This document shows positions 51,157-60,365 of a DNA stretch of 64,000 nucleotides, piece after piece (position 1 is the first letter of the stretch; the number at the start of each line of letters is the position of its first letter). This DNA is from Terriglobia bacterium (GTDB lineage Bacteria > Acidobacteriota > Terriglobia > Acidiferrales > UBA7541), in NCBI GenBank assembly GCA_020073605.1, contig JAIQEW010000005.1, positions 248,001-312,000 on the forward strand, read 5' to 3'. Below the pieces are notes generated by a model, which had not been told where the DNA came from, did no database searches, and was given only the letters and a program-made list of their open reading frames with translations. The position numbers and the translations under genes were made by a program.

Positions 51157-52578
51157 TTAGATGCGTGCTGCCTGGGAGGGGAATAGAGACGGCGAGGGCT
51201 CCTGCCGCAAAGGTAACCACAGGAGGAACTCTGCCCCGCCACTGGCCCGATTGCGGGCCTCGATGCTTCCGCCGTGCTGCAGCGCCACCTTCTGGACCAC
51301 GGCGAGGCCCAGCCCGGTGCCCTCGGACTTCGTCGTATAGAACGGCAGGAATATCTTGGGCAGGTCGCGCTCCGGGATGCCCGGTCCGTTGTCCGCGACG
51401 CAGATGCGCTGCCACTTCCGGCCGCCGAGATCCTCCATCGTGCCGGAGATCGTCACGCGCGGATGTTTCCCGGCTCCCCGCGCCGCTTCGGCCGCGTTGC
51501 GCGTCAGGTTTACCAGCGCCTGCCGGAGGAGCGCCTCGTCTCCGGGCAGCTCCAGGAATTTGCCTTCGCGCGCGACTTCGCACTCCGGGACGGACTCTTG
51601 CAGCTCGTCGGCCACGCGCTCGACCAGTGCGTCCATGGCTACCGTCTCGTACACGATTTCGAGCGGCTTGGCAAAACGCAGAAACTCCGTGACGACGTGG
51701 GTGAGCGCCCGCGTCTGTTCCAAAATCTTCTCGGACGAATCGCGGATTTCTCCCGGCTTCGCTTCACTGCGGATCATCTGCGCGTAGCCCGAGATGGTCG
51801 CCAGCGCGTTCTTGAATTCGTGCGCGATGCCTGCGGACATCTCTCCGAGCGCAGCGAGGTTTTCCTTCCACCGGATCTGCTTTTGCAGCGCCGTCAACTC
51901 GGTTAAGTCGCTCATGAGGCAGAGCGCGCCGCTCACCGTTCGCTCGGGCGCCGCCGGAGGATCATTCAGGCTCCTGCGCAGGGCCAATCGCGCATGGCGG
52001 TAGATCGGCGATATCGTCACGCCGAGCCGCCGCACTTCGCCCTGCGCCGTTAGGTGTTCCACTTCGCTGCGTTGAAAGGTTTTTCCTTCGCGCAGGCACG
52101 CCGTCAGCATCTGTGAAAGACCGGAATCGTCTCCTAGAATCTCCTTGTACGACCGGTACCGCACGGGCCGAAGGCCGAGCGCCTGTTCCGCGGCGGCGTT
52201 CGTCGAGCTGATCGCCCCCGTCGCGTTGACCAGCAGCAGGCCGGTCGGCATGTTCCGGGTCACTTCCTCGGTCATTCGTTCGGATTCCTGCGCGCGTTCC
52301 TGCGCCATCACGTGCAGCCTTGCCAGCTCTTTTTCCTGCGCGCGGAGTTTTTCGATCACGCCCTGCATCGACGCGGCCATGAACGCGGAGGCATTATCGG
52401 TGTCCGTCTTGGGATTCGCCCAGTCGTCCTTCGGTCTGATAGGTCTGCCGCGGATGATCCTTCGCGCGACCCATACTAGTGCGACGACCGCGCCGAAGAG
52501 GAACGCGAACATCAGCACGATGTCCACGATCCCGAGATAGGATATCCCGGCGGGATGAGCAGGTAGGGGCGCTGTCAT
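51157..52578 (-). CDS. PAS-containing sensor histidine kinase
   Basis: Start at the ATG at 52578, just after a GAGAG site; a TTG two codons upstream is an alternative. One N-terminal membrane helix (IVDIVLMFAFLFGAVVALVW), a coiled region, a PAS domain (about 105-230, MPTGLLLVNATGAISSTNAA), HisKA with the phospho-His in GIAHEFKNALATISGY, and HATPase with N box NLTRNAAEAA and G boxes DNGPGIP and EGTGLGLAVV. The histidine context HEFKN is typical of NtrB-like kinases that pair with NtrC regulators, and such a regulator is encoded two genes on. Confidence 0.92.
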   Translation of the reverse strand: MTAPLPAHPAGISYLGIVDIVLMFAFLFGAVVALVWVARRIIRGRPIRPKDDWANPKTDTDNASAFMAASMQGVIEKLRAQEKELARLHVMAQERAQESERMTEEVTRNMPTGLLLVNATGAISSTNAAAEQALGLRPVRYRSYKEILGDDSGLSQMLTACLREGKTFQRSEVEHLTAQGEVRRLGVTISPIYRHARLALRRSLNDPPAAPERTVSGALCLMSDLTELTALQKQIRWKENLAALGEMSAGIAHEFKNALATISGYAQMIRSEAKPGEIRDSSEKILEQTRALTHVVTEFLRFAKPLEIVYETVAMDALVERVADELQESVPECEVAREGKFLELPGDEALLRQALVNLTRNAAEAARGAGKHPRVTISGTMEDLGGRKWQRICVADNGPGIPERDLPKIFLPFYTTKSEGTGLGLAVVQKVALQHGGSIEARNRASGGAEFLLWLPLRQEPSPSLFPSQAARI

Positions 52579-52603
52579 CTGCAAGACTCTCGTCGCATCG
52601 CCA

Positions 52604-53467
52604 TTATCGCACCATCAGCATCGAGGCGTACCAGTCCACCAGCGGCGTCCCGAAGAACACCACCAGCAGCGCCGCCATGCCGAGAAACGTGCCAAACGGT
52701 AATTCGTAGTTCGAATCCTTCCGCCGCGCCAGAATGAATACGATGCCCAGCACGCTTCCGAGCACAGAACCGGCGAGGATGGTCAGCAGCGTTCGCTTCA
52801 ATCCTAGGAACGCGCCTGCCATCAGCATCATTTTCACATCGCCGAGACCCATTCCTTCGCGCCCGCGCAGGCGAAAATACGCCTCCGAGAAGAGCCACAG
52901 CACGCCGCTCCCGAATGCCGCGCCGAGCAGCGCATCCGCGATCGATACCACCGGCGCCGGGGGAGGGAAGTCAAATACGCGATTCGCGAGCCAGAGCGCC
53001 GTTCCGTCCGAAGGCTTTGTAAACAGGCTCAGCGCCAGCGCCAGCGCGAAGCCCGTGTAGTTCACCACATCGGGCAGGATTCTTTCGCGCAAGTCCGTGA
53101 ACACCAGCACGGTCAGCAGCGCCGAGAAAATGGCCCATTTCAGGGCCTCGGGCGTCAGCCCGAACGCGAGATAGCATCCCCAGAAGAGCAGCGCCGTCAG
53201 CAGCTCGACCACCGGGTACATCCACGAAATCTTCGTCTTGCACGCTCGGCATTTCCCACCGAGCAGCAGCCAGCTCACCACCGGGATGTTGTCGTACGGG
53301 CGGATCGGCGCGCCGCATTTCGGGCAGGCGGACGCCGGCATCACAATGGACTTCTTTTCAGGGATTCGCACGATACAGACGTTTAAAAAGCTGCCGATGA
53401 TCAGCCCGAACAGGAACGCAAATATGCCGATTAGCGTTGAGGGAGCCACCATTTGATTCTGCAACAT
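52604..53467 (-). CDS. pilD: Prepilin peptidase (A24 family)
   Basis: Inner-membrane aspartic protease that cuts the leader from type IV prepilins. 287 residues, about eight membrane helices. The N-terminal cytoplasmic loop has the zinc-type pair CPKCGAP and CRACKTK. Active-site Asp residues are in VFTDLRERILPD and in GMGLGDVKMM (the GxGD motif). It should process PilA and the second pilin at 35-36.5 kb, although it is encoded 17 kb away with a two-component system. It precedes the PAS kinase by 25 bases and is divergent from a GNAT gene. Confidence 0.94.
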   Translation of the reverse strand: MLQNQMVAPSTLIGIFAFLFGLIIGSFLNVCIVRIPEKKSIVMPASACPKCGAPIRPYDNIPVVSWLLLGGKCRACKTKISWMYPVVELLTALLFWGCYLAFGLTPEALKWAIFSALLTVLVFTDLRERILPDVVNYTGFALALALSLFTKPSDGTALWLANRVFDFPPPAPVVSIADALLGAAFGSGVLWLFSEAYFRLRGREGMGLGDVKMMLMAGAFLGLKRTLLTILAGSVLGSVLGIVFILARRKDSNYELPFGTFLGMAALLVVFFGTPLVDWYASMLMVR

Positions 53468-53584
53468 CGCTGGACGCCTCTCAAGCCGCCCCCGCCCCGT
53501 CGTGCCCGACTGCTAACACACTCCGCAAGGCTATACTGGCCACGGGTCACTCCGCCGCATCCGCGCGGCCTGAAAGGAGTTCTC

Positions 53585-54100
53585 ATGAAGAAGGCCAAGC
53601 CGAATACCGCCAAGCGCCCAGCGCTGCGCATTCGCCGTGGCACCGTGCGCGACGTCCCCGCGATCTTGAAACTGATCCGAGCGCTCTCAAAATACGAGCG
53701 TTTGACTCGCGAATGCCGGGCCACCGCGAAGCGCCTGCGCCGCGATGGCTTCACAGGGCGCCCCTATTTCGAGACCCAAATCTGCACGCGAGGCGGCCGC
53801 ACCGTCGGCTTCGCGCTCTATTTCTTCACATATTCGACTTTCCTGTGCCGCCCGACCCTGTATGTCGAGGATATTTTTGTGCTGCCAGAGGAGCGCGGCA
53901 AGGGCGTGGGCAAGGCACTGCTGTCAACCCTCGCCCGCATTGCGATTCGAAAAAGCTGTGGCCGCATGGAGTGGGCCGTCCTCGACTGGAACTCTCCGGC
54001 GATCAAGTTTTACCGCCGGCTCGGAGCGCGATTGCGCAAGGAGTGGGTGCTCACGCGCCTCACAGAAGCCCATATTCGCCGCCTCGCCCGCTCGACCTGA
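53585..54100 (+). CDS. GNAT-family N-acetyltransferase
   Basis: 171 residues from the ATG at 53585, with AAAGGAG six bases before it. The acetyl-CoA loop is in LPEERGKGVGKALL (R-x2-G-x-G). Other family parts: IRRGTVRDVPAILKLIRAL at the start, YVEDIFVLPE before the loop and WNSPAIKFYRRLGA near the end, all typical of diamine-acetyltransferase-like GNATs. The substrate cannot be fixed. The N-terminal 15 residues are basic. Confidence 0.9.
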   Translation: MKKAKPNTAKRPALRIRRGTVRDVPAILKLIRALSKYERLTRECRATAKRLRRDGFTGRPYFETQICTRGGRTVGFALYFFTYSTFLCRPTLYVEDIFVLPEERGKGVGKALLSTLARIAIRKSCGRMEWAVLDWNSPAIKFYRRLGARLRKEWVLTRLTEAHIRRLARST

Positions 54101-54160
54101 GTGCTGCGGCGCTCGTAACTGGGTTGTGGGGGCGTTGGCTTCTGGCACGGTCGCCAGCTG

Positions 54161-54169
54161 TGTTAGACT
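54161..54169 (+). promoter_or_regulatory. Extended -10 promoter of the TonB-C gene
   Basis: TGT-TAGACT, seven bases before the ATG at 54177. Confidence 0.4.
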
Positions 54170-54176
54170 CCGGGTA

Positions 54177-55013
54177 ATGTTTGAGTCCCTCAGCCTTGCG
54201 CTCGCGATTTCTTTGATTCTTGGCCTGTCCGGTGACGGACAAAAGGACAAGCACTCTGGGCAATTCGGTGCGTTGGTCGTTACAGCGACGGCGATTGTTA
54301 GTGCCGAAATCAAGAACGACGACTGGCACGATGTTGCGATCTTCGTGAACGTCAAGAACACTGGCGAGAACGCCGCATGCTCTTCTTTCTCAACGAAGCT
54401 GAAGGGCGCTTACGACCTTGAGTATGGCGAGAATTCACTCGTGGGTCTTCGTTCTCACGTGCCCAGTCCGCCACGCGTTTGGCAGATGTTGCCTGGAGAA
54501 GAGTCGAAGGGCGCATACGTCTTTTACGTAAAGAACGGAGTTGATCCCATCGAGTTAGTGGTGAAGTTGGAGTCTAGGAGCATCCGCTGCGATTCCGCGC
54601 AGGGCGGGAATAGGGATGGTGTGATTCTTCCCGACGAAATTAAGCTGGACGTTCATGACCTTCCAGCACCGAAGACTACTGAGTACAGCGCGAGCCAGGA
54701 GTACGGCCCAGACAGCGGTGTGCCGAACGCCGGAGCGCGAGGGTACCGCGTCCCCATGTGTCTCTATTGTCCGCCCGCCGAATACAGCTCTGAGGCCATG
54801 GCCGCGAAAGTGCAGGGCGTCGTAGTTCTGATGGCGACTATTACAGCGGACGGTGACGTGACAGACATTCGCATTACAAAGGGGCTTGGCTACGGTCTCG
54901 ACGAAGAAGCTGTCGACGCGGTTCAGCGGTGGCGCTTCCGGCCCGCGCTCGGCCCGGATGGCAAGCCCGCTGCTGTTCGACAGGCCATCCAAGTCTCGTT
55001 CCGGTTGCGCTGA
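54177..55013 (+). CDS. Exported protein with TonB C-terminal domain
   Basis: 278 residues from the ATG at 54177 (MFESLSLALAISLILGLSG, a signal-like start). The frame is also open upstream across the GNAT gene, which is not coding there. The middle (about 35-150) is a beta-rich domain of unknown family that looks like an Ig-type fold. The last 80 residues are a TonB C-terminal domain (VQGVVVLMATITADGDVTDI; GLDEEAVDAVQRWRFRPA). Proteins with this domain but no membrane-anchored Pro-rich TonB part are common in Acidobacteria; energy transduction is not assured. Confidence 0.8.
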   Translation: MFESLSLALAISLILGLSGDGQKDKHSGQFGALVVTATAIVSAEIKNDDWHDVAIFVNVKNTGENAACSSFSTKLKGAYDLEYGENSLVGLRSHVPSPPRVWQMLPGEESKGAYVFYVKNGVDPIELVVKLESRSIRCDSAQGGNRDGVILPDEIKLDVHDLPAPKTTEYSASQEYGPDSGVPNAGARGYRVPMCLYCPPAEYSSEAMAAKVQGVVVLMATITADGDVTDIRITKGLGYGLDEEAVDAVQRWRFRPALGPDGKPAAVRQAIQVSFRLR

Positions 55014-55663
55014 TCGCCTGAGTTGGGAGAGGAATCGCGCCGCCGGTCGATCCTCCCTGATTTCCCGGGAAGGAAGAAATCTCTCGACCTCGGCTGGTTG
55101 TTCAGGGTGACGTTCCTCCGAACAGGTCGTCAGTTTCGGCAGCACCCGCGCTAAGATATATTCTTCTCCTCCCCACATGACATCTTGGCTGGAACGAAAA
55201 ATTCATGGCTATGGGCGCATGCGCTTCGCACAGGAGCCGAACCGCCGCACGCTGTCTTTCGACTGGGGCCTTGAGCACCTCGGAGGCGACGCAGCCCTGA
55301 TGCTTTTTCGCCGGCATCCATTCCACACAACCACATCCTTGAAACCGTGCGCGCAATGTGCCAGCCTAGAATTGGAATTTTGGAGTTCGAGATTTGAGCG
55401 TGAAGAGTACAAGGCGAAGACAGGTCAACGCGTCAGGCGGATGGGCGGATTCTTACCAAACTTGGTCGACACACCCTGCCGGGCAAACACCCAGCCAACT
55501 CATTGAAAACAAAGGTTTGGGGCACAAGAAGGGTGTCACACTTTTTGAGGCGCCGCATGACACCGCCGCAGACCCGATAAAGCCCCGCCCGCTCCTCGAA
55601 TCCTCCTCTTTCGCTCCTCATCCCTTGCACCCACACCATAAGGTATATTCATCTTCTCGCCCA
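55014..55663. other. Intergenic with a truncated gene copy
   Basis: 650 bases between the TonB-C gene and the hydrolase. It contains a duplicated 5' end of the hydrolase gene (55150-55290) and then about 370 bases in which I see no further gene. Confidence 0.6.
55155..55290 (+). pseudogene. Truncated duplicate of the 5' end of the downstream hydrolase gene
   Basis: From the ATG at 55177 the frame reads MTSWLERKIHGYGRMRFAQE, then goes on with the same order as the true gene at 55664 for about 38 residues, with five substitutions, before similarity stops after GLEHLGG. The bases before the ATG, including a TATATT -10-like box, are also similar in both copies. The copy therefore includes the promoter. 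It continues as an unrelated frame to 55506. Confidence 0.75.
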
Positions 55664-56701
55664 ATGACATCCTGGCTTGAACGAAAAATCCATCGCTACG
55701 AGCGCATGCGTTTTGCGCAGGAGCCGAACCGCCGCACGCTGCCGTTCGACTGGGGGCTCGAGCACATCGGCGGCGCCAGCCACCCGGAACCTCGCGCCTT
55801 CCTTGAGCGATTTGTCACGGAAGCCGTCGCGCAGAGCGACGACTGGTACGCGGTCACGCCCGCCAGCGACTACGCGCTTGCCGACAACGTCCTCACGTTC
55901 ACCAGCGCCATTGCTTCGCCTTGGCCCGAGAACAACCGCGTTCACGCCCAGCTTTTTCCCGCGCGGCGCAACGACAAGGCGAAGGGGCCGGCGGTCGTGG
56001 TCCTCGCGCAATGGAACGCGCGCTGGGAAGAGCAGCAGAACGTCTGCCGCTGGCTGAACCGCCTCGGCATCACGGCGATCAAGATGAGCCTGCCGTATCA
56101 CGACCGGCGCGCCATCCCCGGTCACCCGCGCGCCGACCACCTCGTGGGCCCCAACATCGGCCTCACGATGCAGGCGGGCCGCCAGGCGGTCGCGGACGTT
56201 CGCCGTACGCTCCGCTGGCTCCAGCAGCAGGGCTACAACCGCCTCGGCGTCCTCGGCACGAGTATCGGCTCGGCGATCGGATTCATCACCATGTGCCACG
56301 AGCCTGCCTTGCGCGCGGGTGCCTTCTTGCACGCCTCGACTTACTTCGGCGAGGTCGTCAGCCATGGCCTCACGACGCAGAACGTGTGGGAATCGCTTCA
56401 GACCGGCGTCTCCCGCGAGGAGTTGCGCCACTATTGGTCACCCATCAGCCCCTTCCCGTACATCTCGAAGCTGCGCAACGGGAACGGCGCGGGCAAGAAA
56501 CTTCTGCTGATCACCGGGCGCTACGACCCGACATTCTGGCCCGAATTCACCGACGCGCTCTTGGAAAAGCTCCGCGGCGAGCAAGTGGAATTCGAAAACC
56601 TGTCGTTGCCGTGCGGGCACTACTCATTGGGGGTTGCGCCCTTCAGCTACGTCGCCGGCCTTCGCTTTGGTAGATTTCTTCGACGGGCTCTTGCAGAGTG
56701 A
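55664..56701 (+). CDS. Alpha/beta hydrolase family protein (ABHD18-like)
   Basis: 345 residues from the ATG at 55664 (MTSWLERKIHRYERMRFAQE); the open frame upstream is not coding. The nucleophile elbow is GVLGTSIGSAIGF, an acidic residue lies in ITGRYDPTFWPEF, and the catalytic His is in LPCGHYSLGVAPF. The overall order fits the large alpha/beta hydrolase group near ABHD18, of uncertain function. No signal peptide. Its promoter and first 38 codons exist in a second, broken copy 490 bases upstream. Confidence 0.85.
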   Translation: MTSWLERKIHRYERMRFAQEPNRRTLPFDWGLEHIGGASHPEPRAFLERFVTEAVAQSDDWYAVTPASDYALADNVLTFTSAIASPWPENNRVHAQLFPARRNDKAKGPAVVVLAQWNARWEEQQNVCRWLNRLGITAIKMSLPYHDRRAIPGHPRADHLVGPNIGLTMQAGRQAVADVRRTLRWLQQQGYNRLGVLGTSIGSAIGFITMCHEPALRAGAFLHASTYFGEVVSHGLTTQNVWESLQTGVSREELRHYWSPISPFPYISKLRNGNGAGKKLLLITGRYDPTFWPEFTDALLEKLRGEQVEFENLSLPCGHYSLGVAPFSYVAGLRFGRFLRRALAE

Positions 56702-56710
56702 GGATCGTCG

Positions 56711-58228
56711 CTAGCGGAGCAATGCGATGAATTTCCCGGCGGCAATAGCGCGTGCGACCGCTTCGATGTCCGGAGCCAGCGACCGGTCGGCGTTCACGGA
56801 TTCGGAAACCGACCGCACGATATCGTAGGCCTTCTTCGTCTCCGGGCCGGGCCGCAGCGGCGATAAGAGGTCGATGCCCTGGCATGCCGCCAGCAATTCG
56901 ATCGCGAGAATATTGCGCAGATTGGCGAGCATCGGTTCGAGCCTTCGCGCCGCACCCATTCCCATCGAAACGTAATCTTCCTGGTTCGCCGACGTGGGAA
57001 TGGAATCCACGGAATGAGCGGCGGCGAGCGCCTTCATCTCGCTCGCGAGCGCCGCGGCTGTGACCTGCATGATCATGAAGCCTGAATTGAGCCCGGCGTG
57101 GCGCACTAGGAACGCCGGCAACTGGCTCGTCTGCGGGTTCGTCATCTGCTCGGTGCGCCGCTCGGAAATTCCCCCGAGCGTCGCGAGCGCAACGGCCAAA
57201 TGGTCCGCGGCCATCGCGAGCGGCTGGCCGTGGAAGTTCCCCCCGCTGATCACTTCGCCGGAATCAGCAAAGACCAATGGATTGTCTGTCGCGCTGTTGA
57301 GCTCGATCGCGAGCGTGGCGCGGACATGTGCCAGCGCATCGCGCACGGCCCCGTGTACCTGGGGCGCGCAGCGCAGGCTGTAAGGATCCTGCACGCGCGA
57401 ATCTTTGTCTGGCGAGCGGTGCGACTCGCGGATTTCGCTGCCGCGGTTCATCCGCTCGATGTTTCGCGCTGTGACGGCCTGTCCGGCATGGGGACGCACC
57501 TTCGCGATGCGCGCATCGAACGCCGAAGGGCTTCCGCGCAGCGCATCGAGCGACAGTGCCGTCGCCACGTCCGCCGTGTCCACTGCGATTTCCGCCTGGC
57601 GCAAGCCGAGCGCCAGCAGCGCGAGCATCGCCTGCGTGCCGTTGAGCAGCGCGAGGCCCTCTTTCGCTTCGAGCACGAGTGGGGTGATTCCGGCCAGCCG
57701 CATCGCTTGCGCTCCGGTCATTGAGCGGCCTTGAAAGGTGGCATGCCCCTCGCCAATCACCACCAGCGCGAGGTGTGCGAGCGGAGCGAGGTCACCCGAC
57801 GCGCCGACGGACCCTTGCGAAGGAATGATGGGATGCACGCCGCGGTTCAGCATGGCGACGAGCGTCTCCGCCACCACGGGCCGCACGCCCGAAAACCCTT
57901 TGGCGATTGCATTCGCCCGCAACGCCAGCATCGCGCGGGTGGCGTGCTCGCTAAGAGGCGCGCCAACGCCGCACGCGTGGCTTCTCACGAGATTGAGCTG
58001 GAGATGGCGGATTTCGTCGTGCGAAATCCGAGTGGTGGCCATCTTTCCGAAGCCGGTGGTCACGCCGTACACGGCCGCGTCATTCTCAATCAGCCGCGCG
58101 ATCACGGCCCGCGAGGCGTTCATTCGATTGTGCGCAGCTAGGGGAATTTCTGCTTCGGCGCCGTCGAAGACGATGCGATAAAGATCCTCGAGCGTGAGGC
58201 GCTCGCCGTCGATTTGAACCCCACTCAC
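56711..58228 (-). CDS. hutH: Histidine ammonia-lyase
   Basis: Converts L-histidine to urocanate and ammonia, the first step of histidine breakdown. 505 residues; the MIO prosthetic group forms from Ala143-Ser144-Gly145 in GSVGASGDLAPLAH. Other blocks: VYGVTTGFG at the N-terminus, RSHACGVG and TNPQTSQLPAFL. Starts with GTG overlapping the methyltransferase stop in a GTGA junction. No hutU, hutI or hutG is in the window. Tyr- or Phe-specific relatives cannot be fully excluded, but the RSHACGVG block with His favours histidine. Confidence 0.9.
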   Translation of the reverse strand: MSGVQIDGERLTLEDLYRIVFDGAEAEIPLAAHNRMNASRAVIARLIENDAAVYGVTTGFGKMATTRISHDEIRHLQLNLVRSHACGVGAPLSEHATRAMLALRANAIAKGFSGVRPVVAETLVAMLNRGVHPIIPSQGSVGASGDLAPLAHLALVVIGEGHATFQGRSMTGAQAMRLAGITPLVLEAKEGLALLNGTQAMLALLALGLRQAEIAVDTADVATALSLDALRGSPSAFDARIAKVRPHAGQAVTARNIERMNRGSEIRESHRSPDKDSRVQDPYSLRCAPQVHGAVRDALAHVRATLAIELNSATDNPLVFADSGEVISGGNFHGQPLAMAADHLAVALATLGGISERRTEQMTNPQTSQLPAFLVRHAGLNSGFMIMQVTAAALASEMKALAAAHSVDSIPTSANQEDYVSMGMGAARRLEPMLANLRNILAIELLAACQGIDLLSPLRPGPETKKAYDIVRSVSESVNADRSLAPDIEAVARAIAAGKFIALLR

Positions 58229-59094
58229 GTCCGCACGCCCGTGCCGATCACGATCTCGAGCGGCATCGTGATCACTTTGCCGTCCGAGATCTTTCGAAGC
58301 CCGGCGAAGATCTCAGCCTCCGCCTTCGCGCGGGTTTCGGGAGTCAGTTTGGCTACGAGCGGTCGAAACGGCGCCGCAACCTCCGTGAACTGGTGCCAAT
58401 ACTCCTCCGGCGATCCCGCCCAACGCCCCTGCACCGTTCGCACTTCTTCCTTTACGTCCGCAAATCCAGCGGCCTTGAGCCGGCTTTCGAGCAGGCCGCG
58501 CTCGCCGAACATGAACGCATGCGGCGCATCGGGATCGGGCGGGGGCACTTCAACGTACTTGAGCAGGATGCCGACTGTCGTCGAAAAAAACGCCTGCTCT
58601 CGGGTGCCCCAGACGACGAACGCGACGCGCCCGCCGGGCTTCAAGACTCTGCGGCATTCCTGGAACGCCTTCACCTGATCGGGGAAGAACATCACGCCGA
58701 AGCGGCAAGTGACGACGTCGAAGGATTGGTCCGGGAAGGGAAGCGACTCGACATTGGCGACCCTGAAATCGATGTTGCGCAGCCCACGCGCGCGCGCCAA
58801 TTCCTCAGCGAGGCCGATCATTCCCGGGCCCAGGTCGGTGGCCGTCACATGGCCGGACGGTCCTACGGCCTCGGCAACCGAAAGCGCCGGATCGCCCACG
58901 CCGCTCGCCAGGTCCAGCACGTGCATTCCGGATCGCAAGCGCGCCGCTTCGAGAACGGCCTCGGTGGCGCCGCGTGTGAACGCAGCCATCTGGGCATGCC
59001 ATTTCCGCCATGCCGCGACGGTCTGCTGGTCGGTCCACTCCTCGCGCAGCTTTTCGCGGAACTTTTCAACCTTTGCGGGATCAATAGCGCTCAT
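58225..59094 (-). CDS. Class I SAM-dependent methyltransferase
   Basis: 289 residues with a Rossmann methyltransferase core: SAM motif MHVLDLASGVGDPALSVAE, acidic motif VTATDLGPGMI, then VANVESLPFPDQSFDVVTCRFGVMFF and LKPGGRVAFVVWG, typical of the UbiE/Coq5-like group. No substrate clue. It lies between the thioesterase and hutH in the leftward operon, with its stop overlapping the hutH start. Confidence 0.88.
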   Translation of the reverse strand: MSAIDPAKVEKFREKLREEWTDQQTVAAWRKWHAQMAAFTRGATEAVLEAARLRSGMHVLDLASGVGDPALSVAEAVGPSGHVTATDLGPGMIGLAEELARARGLRNIDFRVANVESLPFPDQSFDVVTCRFGVMFFPDQVKAFQECRRVLKPGGRVAFVVWGTREQAFFSTTVGILLKYVEVPPPDPDAPHAFMFGERGLLESRLKAAGFADVKEEVRTVQGRWAGSPEEYWHQFTEVAAPFRPLVAKLTPETRAKAEAEIFAGLRKISDGKVITMPLEIVIGTGVRT

Positions 59095-59127
59095 TAGCGG
59101 CCTCCATGGAGGAATCGGATCCCCGCC

Positions 59128-59556
59128 TTAAGGCGCGGGGTGCTTATGCGTGCCGGTGTGAAAATACTTCAGGTACTTCTCGGGAATCGATTTCGGCCGG
59201 CCCTGACGATCGCAAACCACGTGCAGCGTTTCGCCCGTGGCAATCAGCTCGCCCGATCCCTGATGGATGATCTCGTAGCCGAAGCGGAGGGTGCGCCGGT
59301 GCGATTCGACAACGCGCGTCCGCACGGTGAGGAGATCATCGAAGCGCGCAGGGCGCTTGTACCGGCAGGAAGCCTCCGCAACGACCATCAGGCAATCATC
59401 CTCAATTTCCATCTGCTTGTAGGTGAATCCCAGGTGCCGGCAAAGCTCCACGCGGCCGACCTCGAACCACGTGAAGTAGTTGCCGTAATAGACCACGCCC
59501 ATCTGGTCCGTTTCGGCGTAGCGCACGCGGATCGTGGCGTCGGCGTAGTCTTTCAT
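59128..59556 (-). CDS. Hotdog acyl-CoA thioesterase (YbgC/FadM-like)
   Basis: 142 residues, one hotdog domain. The active-site region is IRVRYAETDQMGVVYYGNYFTWFE, with the Asp of the 4-hydroxybenzoyl-CoA thioesterase type I family. Here the usual H of VVYH is Y. Next is the helix VGRVELCRHLGF and the dimer strand CRYKRPARFDDLLTV. Hydrolyses an acyl-CoA, perhaps to relieve CoA traps in the neighbouring catabolic pathway. It lies eight bases from the enoyl-CoA hydratase gene. Confidence 0.9.
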   Translation of the reverse strand: MKDYADATIRVRYAETDQMGVVYYGNYFTWFEVGRVELCRHLGFTYKQMEIEDDCLMVVAEASCRYKRPARFDDLLTVRTRVVESHRRTLRFGYEIIHQGSGELIATGETLHVVCDRQGRPKSIPEKYLKYFHTGTHKHPAP

Positions 59557-59563
59557 CGCGCGC

Positions 59564-60346
59564 TCACCCTCCTCCCCACTTAGGCGGCCTTTTTTCGAGG
59601 AACGCTGCGATGCCCTCGCGGAAATCGGGCGTCGTGCGAATGTCGGCGTTGGCTTCTAGGGCGACTTCCAGTTCCGCGCGGATGGCTACCTTGTCGAAAT
59701 TCAGGAGCAGTTTCTTCGTCTGTGCGACGGCAGTCGGGCTCGCTGCGAGCAACAGGCCGGCGATTTCACGCGCCCGCGGCATCAGCGCTTCCATTGGGAC
59801 CACTTCGGTAAGCAGCCCGATGCGGTGCGCCTCCGCCGCGTCGATGATCCTTCCGGTCAAGAGCAGGTCCCGCACGTGCTTGTCGGAGATCTTCCGGCGC
59901 AGGAAGACGGCAACGATCGCAGGCATGAACCCGAGCTTGACCTCGGTGTATCCGAACTTAGCCTCGGGCACTGCGAGCGTCAAATCAGCCAGCGTGGCGA
60001 TTCCGCATCCTCCGGCAATGGCCGAGCCGTTCACCGCCGCGATGATCGGCTTCGGAAAGCTGTACAGCCTGTAAAACATCTTCGTGATGCGCCGCGCATC
60101 TTCCAGGTTTTTCTGTTGTGTCTGCTTTGCCAGGTGCTGCAGCTCATCGAGATCCATCCCGGCGCAGAAGGCTTTTCCCGACCCGGTCAGAATCACAACG
60201 CGCGCCGAGCCTTCTTCAGCCTGATCGAGCGCGCCGAGAAGGTCCGTCACCATCTGCGCGGAGATCGCATTGCGCTTCTCCGGCACGGTCAGCGCGATCG
60301 TGGCGATCTGATCGTCGCACTGGTACGTCAGTGTTGGATAGCCCAT
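59564..60346 (-). CDS. Enoyl-CoA hydratase/isomerase family protein
   Basis: 260 residues of the crotonase fold. The oxyanion-hole segments are GKAFCAGMDLDEL and NGSAIAGGCGIATLADL. The catalytic Glu position is kept in FGYTEVKLGFMPA, which recalls methylglutaconyl-CoA hydratase. Since an HMG-CoA lyase and an MccB-like carboxyltransferase are encoded next to it, hydration of 3-methylglutaconyl-CoA in leucine breakdown is the most likely role. That is an inference from context. It ends in a short Pro/Gly tail. Confidence 0.88.
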   Translation of the reverse strand: MGYPTLTYQCDDQIATIALTVPEKRNAISAQMVTDLLGALDQAEEGSARVVILTGSGKAFCAGMDLDELQHLAKQTQQKNLEDARRITKMFYRLYSFPKPIIAAVNGSAIAGGCGIATLADLTLAVPEAKFGYTEVKLGFMPAIVAVFLRRKISDKHVRDLLLTGRIIDAAEAHRIGLLTEVVPMEALMPRAREIAGLLLAASPTAVAQTKKLLLNFDKVAIRAELEVALEANADIRTTPDFREGIAAFLEKRPPKWGGG

Positions 60347-60365
60347 TTCCCGCCTGCTCCAAAGA

